64,000 bases of DNA from Bradyrhizobium septentrionale (GTDB lineage: Bacteria > Pseudomonadota > Alphaproteobacteria > Rhizobiales > Xanthobacteraceae): positions 8,016,501 to 8,080,500 of the forward strand of contig NZ_CP088285.1 in NCBI RefSeq assembly GCF_011516645.4. The letters are read 5' to 3'. Both the position numbers and the translations under genes were made by a program. The notes under the pieces were generated by a model that was not told the origin of the DNA, made no database searches, and saw only the letters and a program-made list of their open reading frames with translations. Shown in pieces: positions 29,575 through 37,434 of this stretch. Position 1 is the stretch's first letter; every line of letters starts with the position of its first letter.

Positions 29575-30762
29575 TCAAGTCAGCTCCCGGTCGGCCTCTG
29601 GCCCAGCCTCCCGCAACCCGTTCTGCCAGGTCGACGGCCGGGTCCCGAATCCGCGCTTGGCTCGCGTGCCCAACCAATAGCCAAACTGCGGAGGAACATT
29701 GCGAAATGGCCCTTCAACCCCGAGTTTTAGCGCGGCATCCATCGGCCAGTTGGGGTTATTGAGGATTTCCCGGCCGACCGCGATCAAATCTGCTTGTTTG
29801 CCACGCAGAATCTGCTCGGCCTGGTCACCATGAATGATCAGGCCGACCGCCATGGTCATGATATCGGCATGCCCGCGGACATATTCCGACAGCGGCACCT
29901 GGTAGTTGTATTTGATCTCCTTGCCGAGAATCGGCGCCATCTCGCTGATTCCGCCCGACGAGCAGTCGATCACATCGACGCCCCCGGCTTTGAGAATCGT
30001 CGCCAGCCGCGCGCTCTGCTCCGGCCCCCAGCCGGCATTGTCCTCGACCGACAGCCGCACGAACAACGGCTTGTGATCCGGCCAGTGCGCGCGCACGGCC
30101 TCCGTCACCTCGATCAGGAACCGCATCCGGTTGGATTCCGAGTTGCCATAGTGATCGCCGCGCTGGTTGGAACGCTCGGAGAGGAATTCATGCACGAGAT
30201 AGCCATGGGCGCCGTGCAGTTCCAGCACCTCGAAGCCGGCCTCATGCGCGCGCCGCGCCGCCTGCCCCCAGGCCGCGACGAGATCCTTCACCTCATGCGT
30301 TTCCAGCGCCCGCGGCACCGGCCAGCGCTCGCTATGGGCAATCGCGCTCGGCGCCACCGGCGTCCAGGCGTCCCAATCCTCGATCTCGGCGGTGCGCTCC
30401 AGCGGGCGATCGCCTTCCCAGGGCCGGCTCGCACGCGCCTTGCGGCCGGAATGGCCCAGCTGGATGCCGGCGACCGCGTTCTGCTGCTTGATGAAGCCTG
30501 CGAGGCGGCTGAGCGGCGCGACGAACTTGTCGTCCCAGATGCCGAGATCGCCGATCGTGCCGCAGCCGCGCCGCTCGACCTTGGTCGATTCAACGATCAC
30601 GAGGCCCGCGCCGCCGGCGGCGAACTTGCCGGCATTCATCAGATGCCAGTCGGTCGGAAAGCCCTTCTCGGCGGAATATTGGTGCATCGGCGGCACCACA
30701 ATGCGGTTCTTCAGCGTGACGCCGCGGATGGTGATCGGCGAGAACAGCAGCGTGTCCGACAT
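29575..30762 (-). CDS. NADH:flavin oxidoreductase, Old Yellow Enzyme (XenA/YqjM-like)
   Basis: FMN-dependent ene-reductase of 395 residues with a TIM-barrel. The N-terminus LFSPITIRGVTLKNRIVVPPM is typical. Substrate ligands are His183 and His186 in ELHGAHGYLVHEFLS. The FMN-binding QLGHSGRKA lies at 101-109. The position that is a redox-tuning Cys in XenA/YqjM (PMCQYSA) is His27 here (PPMHQYSA). The C-terminal part holds AVGREILNNPNWP. The ATG at 30762 has GAGGAAG nearby; the longer frame upstream is antisense to the rhomboid gene. Physiological substrate unknown; such enzymes reduce activated alkenes, nitro compounds or xenobiotics. Confidence 0.93.
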   Translation of the reverse strand: MSDTLLFSPITIRGVTLKNRIVVPPMHQYSAEKGFPTDWHLMNAGKFAAGGAGLVIVESTKVERRGCGTIGDLGIWDDKFVAPLSRLAGFIKQQNAVAGIQLGHSGRKARASRPWEGDRPLERTAEIEDWDAWTPVAPSAIAHSERWPVPRALETHEVKDLVAAWGQAARRAHEAGFEVLELHGAHGYLVHEFLSERSNQRGDHYGNSESNRMRFLIEVTEAVRAHWPDHKPLFVRLSVEDNAGWGPEQSARLATILKAGGVDVIDCSSGGISEMAPILGKEIKYNYQVPLSEYVRGHADIMTMAVGLIIHGDQAEQILRGKQADLIAVGREILNNPNWPMDAALKLGVEGPFRNVPPQFGYWLGTRAKRGFGTRPSTWQNGLREAGPEADRELT

Positions 30763-30948
30763 GGCTTCCTCATCTGGCGTCGTTACCCGGCGCGCCGGGC
30801 CGATATTTTGGCCGATCTTGTATTTGGCGCCGACGATATACGCACCGCGCAATAGCCGATAGGGGTGCGACGCGCGCCAAGCACGCGGGAGTAGCAATTT
30901 GAAAGCCGCTTCGCTACGCTGTGGAACCCACCGCTGCTGGCTGTCACC

Positions 30949-32046
30949 ATGGCCACCTACCGCGCAAATCCCGGCTTCTTCGAAATCCCTCACGCGGCGG
31001 TCTACGCGCTGATGACGGTGACCGTTCTGGCGTCGGGGTTTTGCTTCATCCAAGCCGGCGGCGCATCCGCGCCGACAGAGCTGATGTTCCGCTATGGCGG
31101 GATGTACTCGGCTGCGCTGGCACGGCACGAATACTGGCGGCTGTTCGCCTACGGTTTCCTGCACGTCAACTTCATCCACCTCGCCACCAACATGCTGTGT
31201 CTCGTGCTGTGGGGCGGGCATCTCGAGCGGCGGGTTGGGCCGGCCTACTTCGTCATCATCTATTTCTGCGCGATGGTGTTCGGCGCCATCGTCGGCAATG
31301 CAATCCACGCCACGCCCTATCTGACGGTCGGCGCATCAGGCGCCACCTCGGGCATTCTGGGCGCGCTGCTGTGTTTGTGGATCCTCGGCAAGCTCGATGT
31401 CCGCTTCGACTTCTTCGCCATCAATATCGGGCTGAACATCGCGTTCGCGATCAGCAATTCGCGGATCGACTGGGGCGTGCATCTCGGCGGGTTCGCGGCG
31501 GGCTTGATCAGCTGTGCGCTGCTCGACCTTGTCGAGAAACTCAACGGCTACGTGCTGCGCTGCCGATTTCCGGAGGCCGTGAAGGTCAATCTCACGCTGC
31601 TCGCCAGCGCGGCCGCACTCGGGTTGTGGGCCGTCCCGGTGCAGACCGCGGCGGCAGGCTTGCCGGGATGGGCGATTGCCGCAGGCTTCGCCGCCGCGAT
31701 CTGCGCCGTTGTCAAGCTGGTCGATCTCGCGCTGTCGATCAGGAAAGGCCTCGCCGCCGTCATCATCGCGCTCGCCGGTGCCAACGCGGCCTGCGTGGCA
31801 CTCGGCGGCTGGGCGCTGGCAGCAACGTCGGCCTGTGTTGCGCGCCGATCAAGCGGGCCCGGGCCGTTCGAGAATCTGCTCAATGCATTCTGCGGCAATC
31901 CCCTGCTCGTGACCGCGCTGGTCGCAGTCGTCGCCGTCACGCTGACGCTGCTGCTCTGCTCAAAGGACATCTACCGCGGGATCGAGGACGTCGGCTTCGT
32001 CGGCAGTTCGCTACGCGCCGAGCGCAACCGCCGTCACGGGCTGTGA
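30949..32046 (+). CDS. Rhomboid family intramembrane serine protease
   Basis: Inner-membrane protease of 365 residues that cuts other membrane proteins within the bilayer. The catalytic Ser130 is in GASGATSGILGA, the catalytic His178 in DWGVHLGGFAAG, and the HVNFIHLATNM oxyanion block is at 72-82. A six-helix rhomboid core covers about 15-200. The rest (200-355) holds about four more hydrophobic helices (WAIAAGFAAAICAVVK, LIVTALVAVVAVTLTL-like), a longer C-terminal extension than the minimal form. Divergent from the Old Yellow Enzyme gene. Substrates unknown. Confidence 0.92.
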   Translation: MATYRANPGFFEIPHAAVYALMTVTVLASGFCFIQAGGASAPTELMFRYGGMYSAALARHEYWRLFAYGFLHVNFIHLATNMLCLVLWGGHLERRVGPAYFVIIYFCAMVFGAIVGNAIHATPYLTVGASGATSGILGALLCLWILGKLDVRFDFFAINIGLNIAFAISNSRIDWGVHLGGFAAGLISCALLDLVEKLNGYVLRCRFPEAVKVNLTLLASAAALGLWAVPVQTAAAGLPGWAIAAGFAAAICAVVKLVDLALSIRKGLAAVIIALAGANAACVALGGWALAATSACVARRSSGPGPFENLLNAFCGNPLLVTALVAVVAVTLTLLLCSKDIYRGIEDVGFVGSSLRAERNRRHGL

Positions 32047-32648
32047 GCCGCGAGCAGCCACACCGGCAAAGCAGGCCGTCAACCGAAGCGGCGCCGGCTT
32101 GAAAAATGCCGGTGATCAGAGCCGTTCTGATCCTATTGAGCGGCTTTCCGGTTCGCGGACACGTCCGTCGGGCAGTTGGCCCCGCATTCAATCGGCTTCT
32201 TCTGGTCGGCAACCCGCCACACGAGCAGCGCGACCAGGACAATGACGGTGACGGTGAGCTTGGCCAATGCGTCGTGATTCAATTTCAGCTCCGCAGAACA
32301 ATCGGCATAGCTAAGAAAATTAGTTGCATGCGAAATCGGGAGGTGTTGGAGGCCGGCGTCGTCGACCAGTCCCGACCTCGAGTCGGCTTGGTCGACGTCA
32401 TCATGATACAGTCTTGGTACGGCCCGCAACCTTTTCAGTCTGCATGGCAGCACGGCACCGCCGGCCGCGGCCGTGCTGCAACACCACCTTCAACAGCTGC
32501 AGCCTTCACGCTGGGGTCGCAAATGACCGGAGTTCCACGCGAAGTGGAATCCGGCGGCGGAGATAGCGCCTTCCGGGAACCCGCACGCCGGTGACGCGGC
32601 GCCTGCCCGCTTGCCGCCTCACCCATATGGGCAATGTCGTTGCGGCCG
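32047..32648. other. Gene-poor stretch of about 600 bases
   Basis: Between the convergent rhomboid and binding-protein genes. One small membrane-protein candidate on the minus strand (32133-32282) is listed separately. The remainder shows no motif, no repeat and no strong ribosome site that I can see. Confidence 0.45.
32133..32282 (-). CDS. Possible small single-helix membrane protein
   Basis: A 49-residue candidate starting at TTG 32282 with GGAG six bases upstream. It has one hydrophobic helix (LTVTVIVLVALLVWRVAD) and a Cys-containing polar tail (KKPIECGANCP). A longer reading frame exists up to 32453. No family is recognised, and TTG use plus the short length keep confidence low. Confidence 0.3.
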   Translation of the reverse strand: MNHDALAKLTVTVIVLVALLVWRVADQKKPIECGANCPTDVSANRKAAQ

Positions 32649-33665
32649 TCAGGATCTCGCAAGCCTGGCCGCGCCGGCGGCGATCGCGTCGTTGAAGCTC
32701 GTGTCCCAGAATTGTCCAACCTCCGCGCGCGCGTCGAGCACGCCGAGCTTGAGGAAGGTATCGGCGACCTTCTGATGCGTCTCCGGCACGTCAGGCGTCA
32801 CGCCGGCGAGCGAGAAGTCGTCGCTGCGGCGGGCGAACTGGTCGAGAATGTCCTGCAGCGGCAGATGGGTCTCCGCCACCTGCGCCGCCGCATAGAGGGG
32901 GAAATTCTTGTTGGCGAACGCATAGGCGCGCTGGATCCGCAGCAGGAAATCGGCCACGGCGGCGTGGCGCAGCGGATCGTCGACCGCCTTCGGATTGGCG
33001 TAGATCGGGAAATTGCCGGAGAGATAGCCGACGCCGGTCTTGAGCAGGCGCGCGCCCTGCTTGGCGATCGCGAGCTGCCCGTTATAGCCGTAGATCGCCC
33101 AGGCATCGAGCTTGCCCGAGGCGAACGCCGAATAACCATCCGACGGCGTCAGGTTGATGGCCTCGATATCGCCGAAGGAAAGCCCGGCCACCTCGAGCTG
33201 CTTGGCGAGGAAGTAATGCGCCGTTGTCGCGCGCACGTAGCCGACGCGCTTTCCCTTGAGGTCGGCAATGGAATGGATCGGCGCGTCCTTTGCCGCGACC
33301 GTGACCTGAATGTTGAGATCCTCATGGGTGACGGCGATGAAGCGCACCTTGGCGTTCTGGCGGGCGGCGAACATCGCGGGAATCTCGCTGCCCGATCCGA
33401 TATCGAGCGCATCGCCGTTCAGCGCCTCGATGTGGAGCACGCCGTTGTTGAGCTCCTTCCACTCGATCTTGTACGGCGTGTTGTCTTCGCCCGCTGCCTG
33501 CAGCAGCGGACGCCAGCCGCCCTTGTAATAGGCAACCCGCAGCGTCACCCCGCCGAGATCGGGACCCCCGCCCGCCCCGCTTTCCGCGCGAGCACCGCTC
33601 GCAATCAGGCTTCCGGCCAGCACGCCGAGCGCGGAACGTCGAGAGAGAGAAAATGGCGTGGTCAC
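32649..33665 (-). CDS. ABC transporter substrate-binding protein, SsuA/sulfonate-like
   Basis: Periplasmic solute-binding protein of 338 residues. The N-terminus has a twin-arginine-like signal (SRRSALGVLAGSLIASGARA). The body resembles aliphatic-sulfonate/nitrate-type binding proteins (SsuA group): LRVAYYKGGWRPLLQAAGE, DALDIGSGSEIPAMFAARQ, and IADLKGKRVGYVRATTAHYFLAK. The closest chemical assignment is an alkanesulfonate or similar anion; taurine, nitrate and thiamine-precursor proteins share the fold. GTG at 33665 is the start. No permease or ATPase gene is adjacent, so it is an orphan, or works with transporters encoded elsewhere. Confidence 0.88.
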   Translation of the reverse strand: MTTPFSLSRRSALGVLAGSLIASGARAESGAGGGPDLGGVTLRVAYYKGGWRPLLQAAGEDNTPYKIEWKELNNGVLHIEALNGDALDIGSGSEIPAMFAARQNAKVRFIAVTHEDLNIQVTVAAKDAPIHSIADLKGKRVGYVRATTAHYFLAKQLEVAGLSFGDIEAINLTPSDGYSAFASGKLDAWAIYGYNGQLAIAKQGARLLKTGVGYLSGNFPIYANPKAVDDPLRHAAVADFLLRIQRAYAFANKNFPLYAAAQVAETHLPLQDILDQFARRSDDFSLAGVTPDVPETHQKVADTFLKLGVLDARAEVGQFWDTSFNDAIAAGAARLARS

Positions 33666-33875
33666 CGGCGCGGGCTCCTGATCAGCAATTGCAACGTTGC
33701 AAGCTTAGGAGAAAACCGGCCGAAGTATATGAGACGCTATTTCGTTTTTCGCATCGACTGCAAAAGACCATTCCAAGGATTGCGGTCCCTGCGCGGCAAA
33801 CCGCTCTTCGGCGACGCAAACGTAGCCCGGATCGGCGAAACCGATATCCGCCGCCGCCCTGTCCGTGCCATCTTG

Positions 33876-33889
33876 TTGATCTAGGTCAA
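33876..33889 (+). promoter_or_regulatory. FNR/FixK-type box upstream of the LivK-like gene
   Basis: TTGATCTAGGTCAA is a perfect TTGA-N6-TCAA box ending 61 bases before the ATG at 33951. It lies in the promoter region of the branched-chain-type binding protein and is compatible with low-oxygen control. Confidence 0.5.
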
Positions 33890-33950
33890 TGGGCAGGTGC
33901 GGAAGGAACCGAATCTAGGGAGCGGTGGCTGCCTCGCGCGAGCTCTTCCC

Positions 33951-35174
33951 ATGGGTATCTTGATCCGAACTCTGCTGGCCGGCGCCGTCGCGCTGGTGTC
34001 GCTCGGCGCCATCACGCAGCAACTGCGCGACCAGGGCGTTTCCGACACCGAAATCCGGATCGGCAATGTGATGCCCTATAGCGGCACGCTGGAAATTTTC
34101 GGCCAGATCGGCAAGGCGGAAGCCGCCTATTTCGACATCGTCAACGAGCGCGGCGGAATCGGCGGCCGCAAGATCCGCTTCATGTCCTACGACGATCTGT
34201 CCGATCCTTCCAATGCCATGGACCTCACGCGCATTCTCGTCGAGACCGACAATGTCCTCCTGATGTTCGGTTCGTTCGGAACGCCGGGGAACCTGGCCGT
34301 GCGGAAGTACCTCAACGAACGGCAGGTCCCGCAACTCTTCGTTGCCTCCGGCGACCAGCAGCTGAGCGATCCGTCGGTCTATCCGTGGACCATGGGCTGG
34401 CAGCCCTCCTACCGCGAGGAGGGTCGCATCTACGCCAATTACATCCAGGCTTTCTATCCGGGGAAGAAGATCGTGGCGCTCTGGCAGAACGACCAGTTCG
34501 GGCGGGATCTGTTCAAGGGGTTGGAGCAAGGACTGGGTGATGTCGCCCATAACATCAGGGTCGACATCGCCTATGATGTCGACGATCAGCATCTCGACGG
34601 CCACGTATCGGTCCTGAAGCGATCGGGGGCCGAGATCTTCGTATTTGCCGGGGTGCCGGAGAATGCCGCCAAGGTGATCCGGGCCGCGGCCGAACACGGC
34701 TGGCGGCCAGTGTTCATCGTCAACCAGATGGCGGCATCGATTGAGACGGTGCTGAAGCCGGCCGGCATGGAGAACGCGACCGGCGTCATCACCGCCGCCT
34801 TCCTGAAGGACGCGAGCGATCCGGCCTGGAAGGACGAGCTCGGCACCGGCGCCTGGCGCAGCTTCATCGAGAAGTACACGAAAGCCGGCGGCAAGGATGA
34901 CGCTGCCGCCGTCTATGGCTATGCCGCCGCCGAAACGCTGGTCCAGGTGCTCACGCAATGCGGCAACGACCTGTCGCGGGAAAACGTCATGAAGCAGGCC
35001 GCCGCGCTCAGGGATTATCAGGCGTCCGCGTTGCTCCCCGGCATCAAGATCAACACCGGTCAATCGGACTTCCGGCCGGTCAAGCAATTGCGGCTGTTTC
35101 AGTTCGATGGCCGCGGCTGGCAGTCGATCGGCGATGTGCTCGATACGGCGTTCGGCGACCCAGGCAAGAAATAA
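33951..35174 (+). CDS. ABC transporter substrate-binding protein, Leu/Ile/Val (LivK) type
   Basis: Periplasmic binding protein of 407 residues of the branched-chain amino acid/amide group. An N-terminal signal is visible (MGILIRTLLAGAVALVSLGA). Fold signatures are GVSDTEIRIGNVMPYSGTLE, YFDIVNERGGIGGRKIRFM and MFGSFGTPGNLAVRKYL, and the hinge region follows. Starting at ATG 33951 gives a proper signal peptide; an earlier GTG at 33897 would put charged residues ahead of it. The substrate may be an aromatic or urea-like molecule and cannot be fixed by eye. No Liv permease or ATPase genes accompany it. A FixK-like box lies upstream. Confidence 0.88.
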   Translation: MGILIRTLLAGAVALVSLGAITQQLRDQGVSDTEIRIGNVMPYSGTLEIFGQIGKAEAAYFDIVNERGGIGGRKIRFMSYDDLSDPSNAMDLTRILVETDNVLLMFGSFGTPGNLAVRKYLNERQVPQLFVASGDQQLSDPSVYPWTMGWQPSYREEGRIYANYIQAFYPGKKIVALWQNDQFGRDLFKGLEQGLGDVAHNIRVDIAYDVDDQHLDGHVSVLKRSGAEIFVFAGVPENAAKVIRAAAEHGWRPVFIVNQMAASIETVLKPAGMENATGVITAAFLKDASDPAWKDELGTGAWRSFIEKYTKAGGKDDAAAVYGYAAAETLVQVLTQCGNDLSRENVMKQAAALRDYQASALLPGIKINTGQSDFRPVKQLRLFQFDGRGWQSIGDVLDTAFGDPGKK

Positions 35175-35227
35175 CGACGCGGAGTTTTCCAATCCGCGCG
35201 CGCGCTCGCGCGCCCCGCAGGCCCGAG

Positions 35228-36139
35228 CTACTTCGGAACCTCATACACGTCGGGATCGAAGCTCGAGCTCGGATGGGCGAACGCATTGCGCAGCGCCGGC
35301 GAGATCGGGACGTTGTAGTTGATGCCGTTCGGCGGGGTCGGCTGCTCCAGCCACCTCTTGTACATGACCTCGATCTCCGGGCTCCCGTAGAGCTCCGCCG
35401 TCGCGCGGTCGGCGAGCGCCTTGAACGGCGCATCCTCCCGGCGCAGCATGATCCCGAACGGCTCGGCCTTCGAGAACGCCTCCTCGCTGATCATGTAGAG
35501 CGCCGGCTGCTTCGACCGCGCGATCGCCACGGCGAGCTGGACGTCGTCGAGCGCGTAGGCCTGGGCGCGATCGGTCTCCAGCATCAAAAACGCTTCGGCC
35601 TGGTCCTTGGCCGGGAGAACGGTGATGCCGAGCTTGCGATCCGTATTGACCCTGATGAGCTGGGTGAGGTTCACCGAGCCTGCAACGGCGGTGACCGACT
35701 TGCCCTTGAGGTCGTCGATCGTGGTGATGCCCGCCGATTTCTTGGCGGCAAAGCGCGTCGCGCTCAGGAAGTGCGAGTTGGTGAAGGTCACCTGCTTCTG
35801 GCGCTCCGCGCTGTTGGTGGTCGCCGAGCAGTGCAGATCGATCGTGCCGTTGACCATCAGCGGGATGCGGTTCGACGAGGTCACCGGGAGATAGTCGACC
35901 GTGATGTCCGAGATGCCGAGCTCCTTCTTCACGGCATCGACGATCTTGAGGCAGATATCGAGCGCAAAGCCGATCGGCCGCTGATTGTCGTCGAGATAGC
36001 TGAAGGGAACTGAGGCTTCCTGAAAGCCGAGCGTGACCTTCCTGGTCTCCTTGATCTTCTGCAGCGTGCCCGACAGCTCTTCGGCGGCCACGGGGCTCGC
36101 GGCGAACATGAGAGCGAAAAGGACGGCGGGCAAACGCAT
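35228..36139 (-). CDS. ABC transporter substrate-binding protein, GltI/glutamate-aspartate type
   Basis: Periplasmic family 3 binding protein of 303 residues. It resembles the E. coli glutamate/aspartate-binding protein GltI closely in order of motifs: LQKIKETRKVTLGFQEASVPFSYLD, IVDAVKKELG, LPVTSSNRIPLMVNGTIDLHC and SATTNSAERQKQVTFTN. The signal peptide is MRLPAVLFALMFAASPVAA. GGAG six bases before the ATG at 36139 selects this start. No GltJKL permease genes are adjacent; with the two preceding genes it forms a run of three orphan binding proteins of different families. Confidence 0.9.
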   Translation of the reverse strand: MRLPAVLFALMFAASPVAAEELSGTLQKIKETRKVTLGFQEASVPFSYLDDNQRPIGFALDICLKIVDAVKKELGISDITVDYLPVTSSNRIPLMVNGTIDLHCSATTNSAERQKQVTFTNSHFLSATRFAAKKSAGITTIDDLKGKSVTAVAGSVNLTQLIRVNTDRKLGITVLPAKDQAEAFLMLETDRAQAYALDDVQLAVAIARSKQPALYMISEEAFSKAEPFGIMLRREDAPFKALADRATAELYGSPEIEVMYKRWLEQPTPPNGINYNVPISPALRNAFAHPSSSFDPDVYEVPK

Positions 36140-36271
36140 CGGCGGCTCCTGTGCGGGGATCAATGGCGGTGATAGCCCACGCACAGGCCCGGAGGTAGAT
36201 GACGATGTGTCTAGCAGCTATCGCGCTTTGCGATTGCAGCCGCGGCCGCGAGACACCCGCACCGGCTGTGA

Positions 36272-37198
36272 CTACCGCTGCGCCCCGCCCTCGAGCAGCC
36301 GGTCGCCGACCAGATGCACCGCGCCACGGGTCCAGGAATAATCGGCGCCCATCCGCAGGCCGCTGTCGCCGCGTGAGATGACCGCGCCGCTGCGGGCGTC
36401 GCGCAGCTGGAAGCCGACCGTGTATTCGGTCCGGCTGACCCGCCTGATCACGCCGATCAGCGCTTGATCCGCGCCGAGCTTCTGCGCAATCGCGGCTTCA
36501 CAGCCGTCGCAATCGCGCAGCGCACGCGCCTTGACGGGCTCCGCGGTCACGCCGCCGGTATCGACCAGGCGGTAGCGGCCCGACTGCGCCAACCGGTCAC
36601 GCACGCCCCTGGTGACGTCGGCCAGATAGGCTGCATCGGAGCCGGCAAGGCCGGACGCCGGTGCCGCAGTGGTGTCCTCGAGCTCGAACTCGAACACCGC
36701 AAGCCCGATCGGCGCAGCAGTGGCCGTCGCTTCCGGCGGCAGCGCGGCCGCAAGGGCGCCACGCACCTCGCGCGACAAGAACATCGCCGCGTGGTCCCAT
36801 GCCTCATCATTGTCGCCACGAAACGTATAGAGCCTTTCGTAGAGCACACGGGTCGCGCCGGCATCGATGACGGCGACCTTGGCCCATTGCACCAGCGTGC
36901 TCGTCTTCTGCACGCCGCCGATAACCTTGATCCGCGCCTCGTCCGCGGGCAAAACCAGGCGGTAGCGCGGCTCCGCGGCGACATCGGCGCGCAGCCTCCG
37001 CATCAGCCCATCCAGCCGCCGCTGGTGCGCAGCGGTCTGGTCGATCACCTCGCCCGAGGTGTCGACATAGCTGAAATCGTCGATGCTGACGCTGAGCGCG
37101 GACGCCGCCGCTGCGCCGGTCTCGGCGCGTAGAGGACAGCTTCCGGCGAGCAGGCCGATCAGGGCAAGGGCGTGCAAAGCGAGACGGGACTGGCGCAT
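36272..37198 (-). CDS. Exported protein with two tandem DUF3280/DUF2380-like domains
   Basis: A 308-residue exported protein of unknown function. The signal peptide is MRQSRLALHALALIGLLAGS with cleavage near LRAET. The remainder is two related halves: about 32-150 (VSIDDFSYVDTSG, YRLVLP, KVIGGVQKTSTLVQWAKVAV) and about 160-305 (IGLAVFEFELEDT, RYRLVDTGG, CDGCEAAIAQKLGADQALIGVI). Only the second half has the CDGC motif and VSRTEY. DUF3280/2380 proteins are found near PQQ-dehydrogenase and two-component genes in other alphaproteobacteria, but no dehydrogenase is here. It is divergent from a NarL-type two-component pair, which may control it. ATG at 37198. Confidence 0.8.
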   Translation of the reverse strand: MRQSRLALHALALIGLLAGSCPLRAETGAAAASALSVSIDDFSYVDTSGEVIDQTAAHQRRLDGLMRRLRADVAAEPRYRLVLPADEARIKVIGGVQKTSTLVQWAKVAVIDAGATRVLYERLYTFRGDNDEAWDHAAMFLSREVRGALAAALPPEATATAAPIGLAVFEFELEDTTAAPASGLAGSDAAYLADVTRGVRDRLAQSGRYRLVDTGGVTAEPVKARALRDCDGCEAAIAQKLGADQALIGVIRRVSRTEYTVGFQLRDARSGAVISRGDSGLRMGADYSWTRGAVHLVGDRLLEGGAQR

Positions 37199-37434
37199 GT
37201 ATCCGGGCCTTTCGGGTGCTGGTGCGGCGGGTCGGTCGCAGCCTAGGCCGGCTGGCCGGCGCGCCGCAGCGGAGCGGCTCCCGGCCGGTGCCGGGAAAAT
37301 TTCACGACGATGGTCCGCAGCCAAAGAACGCCCAAGGCGGCGCTTCTCGACGCTCCCGTTCTGCCGTTTAATGTGCGTGACGGCCCTGCCCGCCACCGGG
37401 CGCCGAGGGCCGTCTGCGACACGAGGATGCGCCG

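Noticed and set aside
30763..31308. N-terminal extension of the Old Yellow Enzyme frame
   Set aside because: The extension overlaps the rhomboid gene on the other strand and lacks family residues; ATG 30762 with a ribosome site is the real start.
33729..33884. A 51-codon frame starting MRRYFVFRIDCKRPF upstream of the LivK-like gene
   Set aside because: No motif, weak start, and its stop overlaps the FixK-like box; more likely leader DNA.
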